64,000 nt of DNA from Comamonas sp009360615 (GCF_035784015.1 NZ_JALKOW010000004.1); one strand, 5' to 3'. Shown: positions 1 through 8,460, counted from the first letter of the stretch. Notes: generated by a model from the sequence alone, not told the origin. Made by a program: numbers and translations.

Positions 1-708
1 TTCCACCAGCGGCCACCAGGCGTCGATATTGGCGCGCATCTGGGCCTTGCCGCCGTCCTGGTCGTTGAGGTGGAACTTCACCGCGCCGCAGCAACCGGCC
101 TTGTCGGCAATCACGGTCTGCACGCCCACGGCGTCCAGCACGCGGGCCGTGGCGAAGTTGATGCGGGGCATCATGGCCGGCTGCACGCAGCCTGCCAGCA
201 GCAGCACTTTGCGCGCATGCTCGCGCGCAGGCCAGGCCCCGGCATGCTGGGCGGCCGGTATCTTTTCGGCCAGGGACTCGGGCAACAGGCCTTTGACGGC
301 GCGGCCCAGCTTCAACGCGGGGGCGAACAGCGGGGAGTTCATGCCCTCCTTGAGCAGCCAGCGCTGCAGCTTCTCGCCCGAGGGGCGCTCGACCTGCTCG
401 TCGACGATCTTGCGGCCGATATCGACCAGGTGGCCGTACTGCACGCCGCTGGGGCAGGTGGACTCGCAGTTGCGGCAGGTCAGGCAGCGGTCCAGGTGCA
501 GCTGCGTGGCCCGCGTGGGCGCCTGGCCTTCGAGCACCTGCTTGATCAGGTAGATGCGGCCGCGCGGGCCATCCAGCTCATCGCCCAGGGTCTGATAGGT
601 GGGGCAGGTGGCGGTGCAAAAGCCGCAATGCACGCATTTGCGCAAAATGGCTTCGGCTTCCTGGCCTTCTGGCGTGGCACGGTATTCGGGCGCGAGATTG
701 GTTTGCAT
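1..708 (-). CDS. glcF: Glycolate oxidase iron-sulfur subunit GlcF (partial, C-terminus beyond window)
   Basis: Iron-sulfur subunit of glycolate oxidase, which passes electrons from glycolate oxidation to glyoxylate into the respiratory chain. The N-terminus starts MQTNLAPEYRATPEG, and two 4Fe-4S cluster motifs are visible: CVHCGFCTATCP near residue 25 and CLTCRNCESTCP near residue 75. A later CCG-type cysteine motif (GCCGAVKFH) sits near residue 213. About 236 residues are present and the reading frame runs off the left edge of the window, so the remaining C-terminal part is missing. It lies 18 nt downstream of glcE on the same strand, the usual glcE-glcF order, so the two are almost certainly cotranscribed. 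Identification is by recognised motifs and order. Confidence 0.93.
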   Translation of the reverse strand, partial: MQTNLAPEYRATPEGQEAEAILRKCVHCGFCTATCPTYQTLGDELDGPRGRIYLIKQVLEGQAPTRATQLHLDRCLTCRNCESTCPSGVQYGHLVDIGRKIVDEQVERPSGEKLQRWLLKEGMNSPLFAPALKLGRAVKGLLPESLAEKIPAAQHAGAWPAREHARKVLLLAGCVQPAMMPRINFATARVLDAVGVQTVIADKAGCCGAVKFHLNDQDGGKAQMRANIDAWWPLVE

Positions 709-726
709 GGGGTGCTGTCCTGGTTC

Positions 727-1875
727 TTACCAATGCGCCGAGAGACGGCCTACATTGAGAATGCCGGCGGGGTCGAAGGCCTGCTTGAGGCGTGCATGCA
801 GCTGTGCCGATGTGCGGCCGGCCGGGCTGGCCTGCGCATGTGCATCAAGATCGCTGTGGGCGCTTGTCTGGCTGGCGTCTTCGGCTCTGAAAAGCGACGC
901 GGAGCCACCGGCTGCCTGCGCCAGCTGCTGCAAGGCTGCGGCGACCGACCGTGGGGCCTGCACCCAGCGCTGTGCGCCATGCCAGTCGATCAAGGGACCG
1001 ATGGCATCGCCGGGCAGTTGCAGCGGTGCCGTGGTTGCGGGAACGGACAGACGCCACAGACAATGACCGGCAGCGCGCTGCTGGAACCAGGGCAGGTTCA
1101 GATTGCGGCTGGCGCTCCAGTCTGCGGCGACAGCGTCGTTGTCCAGTCGCTTGCCGCCCAGCCGCAGCGTGGCGGCCTGCACGGCAGCGCGGGCGCCGCG
1201 CAGGCGCAGATAGAGCGTGCCCTTGCCATCCTCCTGCAGCCAGTTGCTGGCATTGAGCGGCAGAGGCTGGCCGCCCCAGCGATTGAGCCACTCCAGCGCC
1301 TGCGCCTGGCTGCAGTCGTCGAAGCGCAGCGTGGCCTCGGCCGGGGCCATGGGCAGCACCTTGAGGCTGACCTCGGTGATCAGGCCCAGCGTGCCCCAAC
1401 TGCCCGCCATCAGGCGCGAGACGTCGTAGCCCGCCACATTCTTCATGACCTGGCCGCCATAGCGCAGCAACTCGCCCTGGCCGTTGATCATCTCCAGCCC
1501 CAGCACGAAGTCACGTACCGCGCCCACGCTGGCGCGCGACGGGCCCGACAGGCCTGCGGCGACCATGCCGCCCACGGTGCTGTCGGCACCGAGGTGCGGC
1601 GGCTCGAAGGCCAGGCACTGGCCCTGGGCCGCCAGGTCCGCTTCCAGCTCGGCCAGCGGCGTGCCTGCGCGCACGGTCACCACCAGCTCGCTGGGCTCGT
1701 AGCTGACGATGCCGCTGAGCGCACGTGTGGACAGCGGCTCGCCCAGCAGGCGCAGGCCGTAGAAGTCCTTGCTGCCTGCGCCGCAGATGCGCAGCGGGTT
1801 CCTGTCACTGGCAGCAGCGCGAATGCGCTCGCTGAGCTGGTTGATTTGGCGGGTGGCTGAATCCATGGCCTGCAT
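727..1875 (-). CDS. glcE: Glycolate oxidase FAD-binding subunit GlcE
   Basis: FAD-binding subunit of glycolate oxidase, a PCMH-fold FAD_binding_4 protein related to GlcD but shorter. The 382 residues include the FAD-contact segment GADSTVGGMVAAGLSGP near residue 100 and KNVAGYDVSRLMAGSWGTLG near residues 145-165, both typical of GlcE. The C-terminus ends with a DPAGILNVGRL segment found in this oxidase family. Two starts are close: ATG at 1875 and an in-frame ATG three codons later at 1866. The gene is followed 18 nt later by glcF. Upstream on the same strand lies amtB, separated by a terminator, so the catalytic subunit gene glcD is not directly upstream as it is in many bacteria. Confidence 0.92.
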   Translation of the reverse strand: MQAMDSATRQINQLSERIRAAASDRNPLRICGAGSKDFYGLRLLGEPLSTRALSGIVSYEPSELVVTVRAGTPLAELEADLAAQGQCLAFEPPHLGADSTVGGMVAAGLSGPSRASVGAVRDFVLGLEMINGQGELLRYGGQVMKNVAGYDVSRLMAGSWGTLGLITEVSLKVLPMAPAEATLRFDDCSQAQALEWLNRWGGQPLPLNASNWLQEDGKGTLYLRLRGARAAVQAATLRLGGKRLDNDAVAADWSASRNLNLPWFQQRAAGHCLWRLSVPATTAPLQLPGDAIGPLIDWHGAQRWVQAPRSVAAALQQLAQAAGGSASLFRAEDASQTSAHSDLDAHAQASPAGRTSAQLHARLKQAFDPAGILNVGRLSAHW

Positions 1876-1941
1876 GGTAGCCGGGGCATCGCCCGGGCAG
1901 GAAGGCCTGGCCTGTGATTTTTTTGAAAAGCAGGCGTGAAT

Positions 1942-1971
1942 AAAAAAGCCCCGCAGCTTGCACTGCGGGGC
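1942..1971 (-). terminator. Rho-independent terminator after amtB
   Basis: On the minus strand a GC-rich hairpin (stem GCCCCGCAG paired with CTGCGGGGC, positions 1948-1971) is followed by six Us (A-run 1942-1947 on the plus strand). It lies 37 nt past the amtB stop and separates that operon from glcE. Confidence 0.85.
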
Positions 1972-2007
1972 AACGTAATGAAACTGAACTTGCGAAGAGC
2001 CTGCCGC

Positions 2008-3357
2008 TTAGCGGGTGTAGGCCACCTCGCCATGGGAAGTGATGTCCAGGCCCTGGCGCTCGGACTCTTCCGAGACACGCAGACCCACGGTCAGATCGGC
2101 AATCTTGTAGGCCACGTAGGAAACCACGCCCGACCAGACGATGGTCACCAGCACGCTCTCGACCTGCACCCACAGTTGATGGGCCATGTTGTAGCCCTCG
2201 GGTTCGATGCCGCCCAGGCCCTTGGCGCAGAACACGCCGGTCAGGATGGCACCGAGAATACCGCCGACACCGTGGACGCCGAACACGTCGCAGACATCGT
2301 CAACCTTGAGCATGCGCTTGAGGCCGGACACGCCCCAGAAGCACAGAGGGCCGGCGATGATGCCCATGACGATGGAGCCCATGGGGCCGACGAAACCGGC
2401 GGCCGGCGTGATGGTCACCAGACCGGCCACGGCACCCGAGGCCGCACCCAGCATGGAGGCCTTGCCGCGCAGCAGCGCCTCGGCCACGATCCAGGAGATG
2501 GCGGCAGCGCCGGTGGCCAGGATGGTGTTGATGAAGGCCAGGCCGGCCGCACCGTTGGCAGCACCGGCAGAGCCGGCGTTGAAGCCGAACCAGCCCACCC
2601 ACAGCAGGGACGCGCCGACCATGGTCAGTGTCAGGCTGTGCGGAGGCAGCGCTTCCTTGCCGAAGCCGATGCGCTTGCCCAGCATGTAGGCCCCCACCAG
2701 ACCGGCCACGGCCGCGTTGATGTGCACCACGGTGCCGCCCGCGAAGTCCAGCGCGCCATCGGCACCCAGCAGACCGCCGCCCCACACCATGTGGGCCATC
2801 GGGATGTAGCTGAAGGTGAACCACAGCACCGAAAACACGATCACGGCCGCGAATTTGATGCGCTCGGCGAACGCACCCACGATCAGCGCCACGGTGATGG
2901 CTGCGAAGGTGGACTGGAAGGCCACGAACACGTATTCGGGGATGGTCTTGAGCATCGAGGACAGCGTGTCAGGGGTGATGCCCATGAGGAACAGCTTGTC
3001 GAAGCCCGCGAAGAACTTTCCTTCGCCGCCAAAGGCCAGCGAGTAGCCGTAGATGGCCCACAGCACGGTGATCAGTGAAAAGATCACGAAGACCTGTGCC
3101 AGCACCGACAGCATGTTCTTGCTGCGCACCAGGCCGCCGTAGAACAGCGCCAGGCCGGGGATGACCATCAGGATCACCAGCATGGTCGAGGTCAGCATCC
3201 AGGCCGTATCGCCGGCGCTCAGGGTGGGGACGACCTCCGCTGCGGCTGCGGCCACAGGCGCGGCGGCAGCAGCGGTGGCAGCCTCCTGGGCAAAGCCCGC
3301 GGCGCTTGCAGCCAGCAGGCCCAGTCCCAGGCCTGCACTCAATAATGTCTTGGTCAT
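2008..3357 (-). CDS. amtB: Ammonium transporter AmtB
   Basis: Inner-membrane ammonium channel of the Amt/Rh family. The 449-residue protein starts with a cleavable-looking signal segment (TLLSAGLGLGLLAASAAGFAQ) followed by about eleven hydrophobic helices. Family signatures include FYGGLVRSKNMLS near residue 80 and the conserved histidine segments DFAGGTVVHINAAVAGLVGA and FGVHGVGGILGA. The C-terminal cytosolic tail (ADLTVGLRVSEESERQGLD) is the region that contacts GlnK. The ATG at 3357 has an AGAAAG-like ribosome site, so it is preferred over an upstream TTG at 3372. It is the third gene of the operon behind the porin and glnK, 39 nt from glnK, and should be nitrogen-regulated by the shared upstream sigma-54 promoter. 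Confidence 0.96.
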   Translation of the reverse strand: MTKTLLSAGLGLGLLAASAAGFAQEAATAAAAAPVAAAAAEVVPTLSAGDTAWMLTSTMLVILMVIPGLALFYGGLVRSKNMLSVLAQVFVIFSLITVLWAIYGYSLAFGGEGKFFAGFDKLFLMGITPDTLSSMLKTIPEYVFVAFQSTFAAITVALIVGAFAERIKFAAVIVFSVLWFTFSYIPMAHMVWGGGLLGADGALDFAGGTVVHINAAVAGLVGAYMLGKRIGFGKEALPPHSLTLTMVGASLLWVGWFGFNAGSAGAANGAAGLAFINTILATGAAAISWIVAEALLRGKASMLGAASGAVAGLVTITPAAGFVGPMGSIVMGIIAGPLCFWGVSGLKRMLKVDDVCDVFGVHGVGGILGAILTGVFCAKGLGGIEPEGYNMAHQLWVQVESVLVTIVWSGVVSYVAYKIADLTVGLRVSEESERQGLDITSHGEVAYTR

Positions 3358-3396
3358 GGCAATCTTTCTCAAAACGGTTCCAGAGAGACTGAGCCT

Positions 3397-3735
3397 TTAC
3401 AGGGCCGCGTCGCCGGTTTCTCCTGTACGGATACGGATCGACTGCTCCAGCGGCTGCACAAAAATCTTGCCGTCGCCGATCTTGCCGGTGCGGGCTGCAC
3501 CCTCGATGGCGTCGATGGCGGCGTCCACCAGGTCGTCGGTGATCGCGGCCTCGATCTTCAGCTTGGGCAGAAAGTCCACCACGTACTCGGCACCGCGGTA
3601 CAGCTCGGTGTGGCCTTTCTGGCGGCCAAAGCCCTTGACCTCGGTCACGGTGATGCCTTGAACACCGATTTGGGAAAGCGCTTCACGCACTTCGTCGAGC
3701 TTGAAGGGTTTGATGATGGCAATCACCATTTTCAT
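3397..3735 (-). CDS. glnK: Nitrogen regulatory protein PII (GlnK/GlnB family)
   Basis: Trimeric PII signalling protein that binds ATP/ADP and 2-oxoglutarate and blocks AmtB when nitrogen is plentiful. At 112 residues it is full length. The uridylylation target Tyr51 is present in the T-loop (ELYRGAEYVVDF), the B-loop reads AARTGKIGDGKIFV, and the C-loop contains IRIRTGETG. Its position directly before amtB argues for GlnK rather than the housekeeping GlnB, although sequence alone does not separate them cleanly. It is the middle gene of porin-glnK-amtB, 17 nt after the porin stop. Confidence 0.95.
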   Translation of the reverse strand: MKMVIAIIKPFKLDEVREALSQIGVQGITVTEVKGFGRQKGHTELYRGAEYVVDFLPKLKIEAAITDDLVDAAIDAIEGAARTGKIGDGKIFVQPLEQSIRIRTGETGDAAL

Positions 3736-3752
3736 GACGGGCTCCTGAAAAA

Positions 3753-4505
3753 TTAGAAAGTCTTGGAGAGCGTCAGAATCAGACGCGCCTTGTTCACATC
3801 GCCGAAGAAGGCCTTCTTGTTGGCGCCGGTCACCGCTGCCCCCGCGGAGAAACCGTCACCCAGGTCATAGGCACCACCGACGCTGTAATCCACATAGTTG
3901 GGAACGCCCAGGTCCTTGATGTCGCTGGAGAAATGGGTGTAACCAACCGATGCCTTGAGTGTCACCTTGGGCATCACTTCCTGGCTGTAGGAGAACTGCA
4001 GATAACCGGTGTTGCGACCCTTGAGTCCCGAGCCGGACTTGGCGCCAGCCCATCCGAAATAGTCTTTGGATACCGTATGCGAGTACTTGGCCGTGAACGG
4101 ACCGTAGGTGCCGGAGCCATAGATCTCGGTGGTGTTGCCATGGGCATTGCCGGAGTACACATAGGTCAGCAGGCCCACATCCCAGTCCACATCGGCGGCC
4201 TTGAACTTGTAGCCGCCATAGAAGTCGGTTTCCAGCGAATTGCCGGGCAGCCAGTCCACGGAGGAGTTCCAGTTGCCGACGTAGAAGCCGCTGTCGCCGA
4301 AGGTGTAGTCGAAGCCGCCTTGCAGCGCAGGCTTGACGGCTTTGTTGCGGCTGGCGTCCTGGTCCTGACCGCGGAACTTGTAGTTGGTGGTCAGGGCAAC
4401 GTTGGCGGAGAGCTGGGCATGGGCCCACATGGGGGCGGCAACGGCGCAGGCCAGGGCGGCAGTCTTGGCGAGAGTCTTGAAACGGCTAGCAGCGGGACTG
4501 GGCAT
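3753..4505 (-). CDS. TorF-family putative porin (Gcw_chp), nitrogen-regulated
   Basis: Predicted outer-membrane beta-barrel of the TorF/Gcw_chp family. The 250-residue precursor has a signal peptide ending near AHA at residue 30, then LSANVALTTNYKFRGQDQDASRN, the hallmark start of this family. Alternating aromatic/glycine-rich strands follow, ending with a terminal Phe (LTLSKTF) as expected for insertion by the BAM machinery. The ATG at 4505 follows a GGAGGAA ribosome site. It is the first gene of the operon with glnK and amtB, so it may let ammonium or small nitrogen compounds through the outer membrane. That role is inferred from context only. Confidence 0.85.
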   Translation of the reverse strand: MPSPAASRFKTLAKTAALACAVAAPMWAHAQLSANVALTTNYKFRGQDQDASRNKAVKPALQGGFDYTFGDSGFYVGNWNSSVDWLPGNSLETDFYGGYKFKAADVDWDVGLLTYVYSGNAHGNTTEIYGSGTYGPFTAKYSHTVSKDYFGWAGAKSGSGLKGRNTGYLQFSYSQEVMPKVTLKASVGYTHFSSDIKDLGVPNYVDYSVGGAYDLGDGFSAGAAVTGANKKAFFGDVNKARLILTLSKTF

Positions 4506-4560
4506 TCAGGGTTCCTCCGGTTTGAAAATTTCGTGGCAAAAATCTCGGATGAACTGTCCA

Positions 4561-4576
4561 AGCACAGACCGTGCCA
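4561..4576 (-). promoter_or_regulatory. Sigma-54 promoter of the porin-glnK-amtB operon
   Basis: The minus strand reads TGGCACGGTCTGTGCT. This has GG at -24 and GC at -12 with exactly ten bases between, one base off the consensus TGGCACG-N4-TTGCT. Transcription should begin near 4549, giving a leader of about 45 nt before the porin ATG at 4505. This matches the expected RpoN/NtrC control of glnK-amtB. Confidence 0.82.
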
Positions 4577-4718
4577 GTCTCTGTGAATGCTCCGGTGTGG
4601 TTCGTTGTCCAAGGCCCTGAAACGGCCACCGTGCCATAGCTGCCGGGTACAAAAAGCTACGAGTTTTCACAATCACCGAGCGCAACTTTCGCCACCCGGA
4701 TGGTGGTCGGAACCGATT

Positions 4719-4733
4719 GCACCAATATGGTGC
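4719..4733. promoter_or_regulatory. NtrC-type enhancer site
   Basis: GCACC-AATAT-GGTGC is a perfect match to the dyad form GCACY-N5-RGTGC described for NtrC. It lies about 145 bp upstream of the -12 element of the sigma-54 promoter, a usual enhancer distance. A weaker half-site (GCACC followed by AAACAGGGG) at 4779-4790 could be a second contact. Confidence 0.75.
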
Positions 4734-4833
4734 GTTTCTGCGATGCACTGCCGTGGCCCGGCTTTTGTCCCGCTTTTTGCACCAAACAGGGGATCTGCCA
4801 GTGAGTGCGTGCTCTGTGCCTGGGTGGAGACGC

Positions 4834-4861
4834 AAAAAAGCCCATCGCCGGGGCGATGGGC
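4834..4861 (-). terminator. Terminator after the sulfatase gene
   Basis: Minus-strand hairpin with stem GCCCATCGCC / GGCGATGGGC (4840-4861) followed by six Us (4834-4839), 18 nt beyond the sulfatase stop. It insulates the nitrogen-regulated promoter region from read-through. Confidence 0.85.
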
Positions 4862-4879
4862 CTGTAGACCGGGCGCAAC

Positions 4880-6229
4880 TCAGAAGCTGGCCTGGGGCAG
4901 ATCCGCCGAGGTGAACACCAGCGAGACCTTGGCGTCTTCCGGAATCGGCGGCAGCGCCTGATTCCAGTGCTGCCAGGCGCTGCGCAGCTCGGCCAGTTTC
5001 CGGGGCTCGCGATCGCGCAGATTGGCGCGCTCGCGCGGGTCCTTGCCGATGTGGAACAGGTATTCGATGCCCTCGACCTGCAGATATTTCCAGTCACCGC
5101 GGATCAGGGCCTTTTGCGCGCGGTGCTTCATGCGCCAGGCCAGGTCGCGTTCGGGCACCCAGGCCGGGTCCTGCATCAGCGGCAGCAGGCTGATGCCGTC
5201 CAGCGGATAGTCGGCATGTGCGGCCACGCCGGCGGCGGCCAGGAAGGTGGCCGACCAGTCCATGGTCAGGCAGGGCGTGTCGCAGACGGCGCCGGCCATC
5301 ATGCGGGCCGGCCAGCGTGCCAGCAAAGGCACGCGGATGCCGCCTTCGAGCAGGTCCATCTTCTGCCCCACGAAGGGCCAGGTATTGGAGAAGCGCTCGC
5401 CTCCGTTGTCGCTGGTGAAGACGATGAGCGTGTTCTCGCTCATGCCTTTTTCCTCCAGCGCATCCAGCAGCCAGCCGATGCCTTCGTCCATGTGGTGGAT
5501 CATGCGCTGATAGGTGTCGATGGAGCCGCCGTCGATATGCTTGCCCATTCCTTTCAGGCGCTCGGACTCGGCGCGGTCCTCGCGCGTCAGCCACGGCCAG
5601 TGCGGCGCGCTGTAGTGCAGCGAGAGGTAGAAGGGCTGGTCGGATGTCTGGCGCCTGACGAAGTCCACGGCGCGGCGGCTCAGCAGATCGGTCAGATAGC
5701 CGTCTTCGGCATGCGGCTCTTCGTTGAGCCAGAAGTCGGGGCGCCCGCGCGGATCGCAATGGGCGAAGTAGTCGGCGCCGCCCGCATGAAAGCCGTAGAA
5801 CTCCTCGTAGCCCGACAGGCGCGGGCCGAAATGCGGCGGGTAGCCCAGATGCCATTTGCCGACCAGGGCCGTGGCATATCCGGCATCGCGCAGCAGCGAG
5901 GCCACCGTGGGGTGATCGGGCGGCAGCCCCAGCACCTTGTCGCCATGCACGCTGGCGATCGGCTCCTCGGCCGCTCCGCGCAGGCGGTACTGCCAGCGGC
6001 CGGTGGCCAGCGCAAAGCGCGTGGGCGAGCACACCGAGGAGTTGGAGTAGCCGCGCGTGAAACGCAGGCCCTGGGCCGCCATCGCGTCCAGGCGCGGCGA
6101 GACGTCGGTGGCATTGTTGTGTGCATCGCGCGCACCGGTGCAGCCCAGGTCGGCATAGCCGAGGTCATCGGCCAGGATGAAGATCAGATTGGGGCGGGAG
6201 TCAGTCATGGGAGAACGGAGAGCATTCAA
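4880..6229 (-). CDS. Formylglycine-dependent sulfatase (arylsulfatase family)
   Basis: Type I sulfatase that hydrolyses sulfate esters. The 449 residues begin with the metal-binding segment NLIFILADDLGYADLGCTG (residues 14-32). The catalytic motif CSPTR follows at residues 67-71, where the Cys would be converted to formylglycine, continuing into ALATGR. A second metal site lies in FTSDNGGERFSNTW near residue 270. No signal peptide is evident, so it may act in the cytoplasm. The ATG at 6229 and an in-frame ATG at 6208 (MTDSRPN) are both possible and neither has a strong ribosome site. No formylglycine-generating enzyme gene is visible nearby. Two Bug receptor genes lie upstream on the same strand and may import the substrate. 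Confidence 0.9.
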   Translation of the reverse strand: MNALRSPMTDSRPNLIFILADDLGYADLGCTGARDAHNNATDVSPRLDAMAAQGLRFTRGYSNSSVCSPTRFALATGRWQYRLRGAAEEPIASVHGDKVLGLPPDHPTVASLLRDAGYATALVGKWHLGYPPHFGPRLSGYEEFYGFHAGGADYFAHCDPRGRPDFWLNEEPHAEDGYLTDLLSRRAVDFVRRQTSDQPFYLSLHYSAPHWPWLTREDRAESERLKGMGKHIDGGSIDTYQRMIHHMDEGIGWLLDALEEKGMSENTLIVFTSDNGGERFSNTWPFVGQKMDLLEGGIRVPLLARWPARMMAGAVCDTPCLTMDWSATFLAAAGVAAHADYPLDGISLLPLMQDPAWVPERDLAWRMKHRAQKALIRGDWKYLQVEGIEYLFHIGKDPRERANLRDREPRKLAELRSAWQHWNQALPPIPEDAKVSLVFTSADLPQASF

Positions 6230-6321
6230 AAACAGGAGCTTCTATCGTTTTTTAATAAAGGATTCTGAATAGATTTGGTGCTGAAAATGTTTGGTAGCAA
6301 GCGATAGATGCTCCTCAAATA

Positions 6322-7320
6322 TCAGGGCTTGAAGCCTGAGCGCTGCACCACCGGCGCCCATTGCGCGCGGTAGGCCTTGAGCATTTTTTCCGTGTCCTGC
6401 GCGCTGCTGACCACGGGCACCAGGTTGGAGGCGGCGAACTTGTGCTGCGTGTCGGCTTCCTTCATCACCTCCTGCACCAGCTGCGACAGGCGCTGCACCG
6501 TGGCCGGCGCCATGCTCTGCGGGGCGAACAAGGTGTTCCAGCCCGTGCCGACCAGGTTCACGCCCAGCTCCTTGAGCGTGGGAATGCCGGGCGCCATGGC
6601 GCTGCGGCGCTCGCCCGAGGTGGCCAGTACGCGCAGCTTGCCCGCTTCGTGCTGGGCAATCTGGGTGTCGAAAGTGTCCACGGCGATGGGGATCTGCCCG
6701 CCCATCAGGTCGGAGAGCAGCGGGCCCGAGCCCTTGTAGCCCACCACCTCGACCGGCACCTTGGCGGTCTCGCCCAGCATCAGCGCGAAAAAGTGCGGCA
6801 GGCTGCCCGTGGCCGGCACGCCGAAATTGGCCTGCTGCGGATTGGCCTTGAGCCAGGCCAGCAGGTGCGGCAGCTCCTTCACGGGCACGGCGCTGGCGAC
6901 GGCCAGGCCGAATTCGTAGCGGTTCACCTCGCTGATGGGGCGGAAGTCCTTTTCCGGGTCGTAGCCCGAGTCCGGGAACACCAGCGGCGCCACCACCATC
7001 ACGGCGGGATTGGCCAGCAGCACGGCGGGCTGGGAGGCGGGCGCGTTCTTCACGTACTGGGCCGACAGGCGGCCGCCCGCGCCGGGCTTGTTTTCCACGA
7101 TCACCGGGCTGCCCAGCCGGGCCTGCAGCCGGTCGGCCACGATGCGTGCCACGCGGTCGGTGGCGCCGCCGGGCGGATAGCCGACCACCATGCGCAGCGG
7201 TGTCTTGTTGGGAAACAGGGCATGGGTCTCCTGGGCCTGCAGCGCGCCGCTGCCCAGCAATCCTGCGCTCAGGCCGAGCCCCGCCGCGATCCTGCCGAAG
7301 ATTCTTCTTTGCATCGTCAT
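6322..7320 (-). CDS. Bug-family (TctC-type) periplasmic solute receptor
   Basis: Extracytoplasmic solute receptor of the Bug/TctC family, usually binding organic acids for tripartite tricarboxylate transporters. The 332-residue precursor has an N-terminal signal (QRRIFGRIAAGLGLSAGLLG, Ala-rich to ALQAQ). Family segments follow: MVVGYPPGGATDRVARIVA near residue 48 and VIVENKPGAGGRLSA near residue 75, the two loops that contact carboxylates. The start at 7320 (ATGACGATG) follows an AGGAGA ribosome site; an apparent longer frame upstream is a shadow of the next gene. It lies between the sulfatase and a second Bug gene, 104 nt downstream of the latter. The ligand cannot be read from sequence. Confidence 0.9.
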   Translation of the reverse strand: MTMQRRIFGRIAAGLGLSAGLLGSGALQAQETHALFPNKTPLRMVVGYPPGGATDRVARIVADRLQARLGSPVIVENKPGAGGRLSAQYVKNAPASQPAVLLANPAVMVVAPLVFPDSGYDPEKDFRPISEVNRYEFGLAVASAVPVKELPHLLAWLKANPQQANFGVPATGSLPHFFALMLGETAKVPVEVVGYKGSGPLLSDLMGGQIPIAVDTFDTQIAQHEAGKLRVLATSGERRSAMAPGIPTLKELGVNLVGTGWNTLFAPQSMAPATVQRLSQLVQEVMKEADTQHKFAASNLVPVVSSAQDTEKMLKAYRAQWAPVVQRSGFKP

Positions 7321-7424
7321 GTCTCTCCTGGTCTGTGATTCGAGCCGAGGGCTCACGCCATTGCTGATGGAAAAGCGGGCAGTGTAAGTGCGCGCCGGCA
7401 ACGGTCCGAGCAGCGCGGATGGCC

Positions 7425-8396
7425 TCAATCGGGCTTCAGATGGATCTTGCGGGCCAGCGCTTCCCATTTGTCCGAGATCTCGCGCACCCTGGCCTGGGCC
7501 TGCTCGGGGCTGCTGCCCACCATCTCGATATCCACGGCCTTGACCCGCTCCTGCTGCTGCGGCGAGCGGATGGCTGCATCCATGGCGGCGAGAAAGCGCT
7601 TCTGGATCTCGGCAGGAACGCCCTTGGGGGCGGCCAGCAGCAGCCAGTAGGTGCCGTCGAAGTCGGGGTAGCCGGACTCGGCAATCGTGGGCAATGCCGG
7701 CAGCAGGGGCGAGCGCGTGCGCCCCGTGGTGGCCAGGGCGGTGACGCGACCGCTCTGGATCTGGGGCAGCACCGTGGGGGCGGCCAGGAAGCCGCAGTCC
7801 ACCTGGCCGCCCATCAGGTCCTGCATGGCCGGTGCCGGCCCCTTGTAGGGCACATGCACCATCTTCACGCCGGTGCTGGACAGCAGGGACTCCATGACCA
7901 GATGGCCGGGCGAGCCCGCGCCGCCCGTGGCATAGGTCAGCTCGCGCGACTTGGCAGCGTCCAGCATGTCCTTGACGGACTTGAAGCCGAGGCCGGGGGT
8001 GCAGATCAGGGTCTGCGAGAACCTGGCGGCGGCATTGAGCACCACGATGGCATCGCTGGAGTAGCCGATGTTCTTGTAGATATGCTTGTTGACGGTGAGC
8101 ACCGGGTCCATGGCCCACAGCCAGGTATAGCCGTCGGCCGGGGCGCGGGCGACTTCGGCCGCCCCGATATTGCCGTTGGCCCCGGCCCGGTTCTCCACGA
8201 TCACGGCCTGGCCCAGGGCCTTCTGCACGGCCGCAGCGAGCGGGCGCACGGCGATGTCGGACGGGCCGGCGGGCGGCGTGGGAACGATGATGCGTATGGG
8301 CTTGGCGGGCCAGTTGTCGGCCGCATGGGCTGCCGTGAGCAGCGCGGCGGCCACCAGCCCGGCCAGAGTGCGGCGGGCGATACGGGTGCAAGGCAT
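7425..8396 (-). CDS. Bug-family (TctC-type) periplasmic solute receptor
   Basis: Second Bug/TctC receptor of this cluster, 323 residues with a signal peptide (RRTLAGLVAAALLTAAHA). The family loops are IRIIVPTPPAGPSDIAVRPLA and VIVENRAGANGNIGAAEVARA. A conserved MVHVPYKGPAPAMQDLMGGQVD segment sits near residue 185, as in most Bug proteins. The ATG at 8396 is preceded by AGGAGACACC, giving the preferred start over an upstream codon at 8426. It is divergent from the MarR gene and shares with it a 92-bp intergenic region that holds a perfect palindrome, so repression by MarR is likely. It is not closely similar to the neighbouring receptor, so a tandem duplication is unlikely to be recent. Confidence 0.9.
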   Translation of the reverse strand: MPCTRIARRTLAGLVAAALLTAAHAADNWPAKPIRIIVPTPPAGPSDIAVRPLAAAVQKALGQAVIVENRAGANGNIGAAEVARAPADGYTWLWAMDPVLTVNKHIYKNIGYSSDAIVVLNAAARFSQTLICTPGLGFKSVKDMLDAAKSRELTYATGGAGSPGHLVMESLLSSTGVKMVHVPYKGPAPAMQDLMGGQVDCGFLAAPTVLPQIQSGRVTALATTGRTRSPLLPALPTIAESGYPDFDGTYWLLLAAPKGVPAEIQKRFLAAMDAAIRSPQQQERVKAVDIEMVGSSPEQAQARVREISDKWEALARKIHLKPD

Positions 8397-8445
8397 GGTG
8401 TCTCCTGTCGTTTTCTTTGGAGCCACTGTAAGCAGTGACTCGATA

Positions 8446-8460
8446 ATGGATCTAATCCAT
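8446..8460. promoter_or_regulatory. Palindromic operator between the Bug gene and marR-like gene
   Basis: ATGGAT-CTA-ATCCAT is a perfect 15-bp inverted repeat, in the size range of MarR operators. It lies midway between the divergent starts at 8396 and 8489. A smaller hairpin (CACTG-N4-CAGTG) sits at 8424-8437. Binding by the adjacent MarR protein is inferred from position. Confidence 0.6.

Noticed and set aside
7321..8391. N-terminal extension joining the two Bug receptor genes into one 689-residue protein
   Set aside because: The extension is the out-of-frame shadow of the 7425-8396 Bug gene; the real gene has its own AGGAGA ribosome site and signal peptide at 7320.
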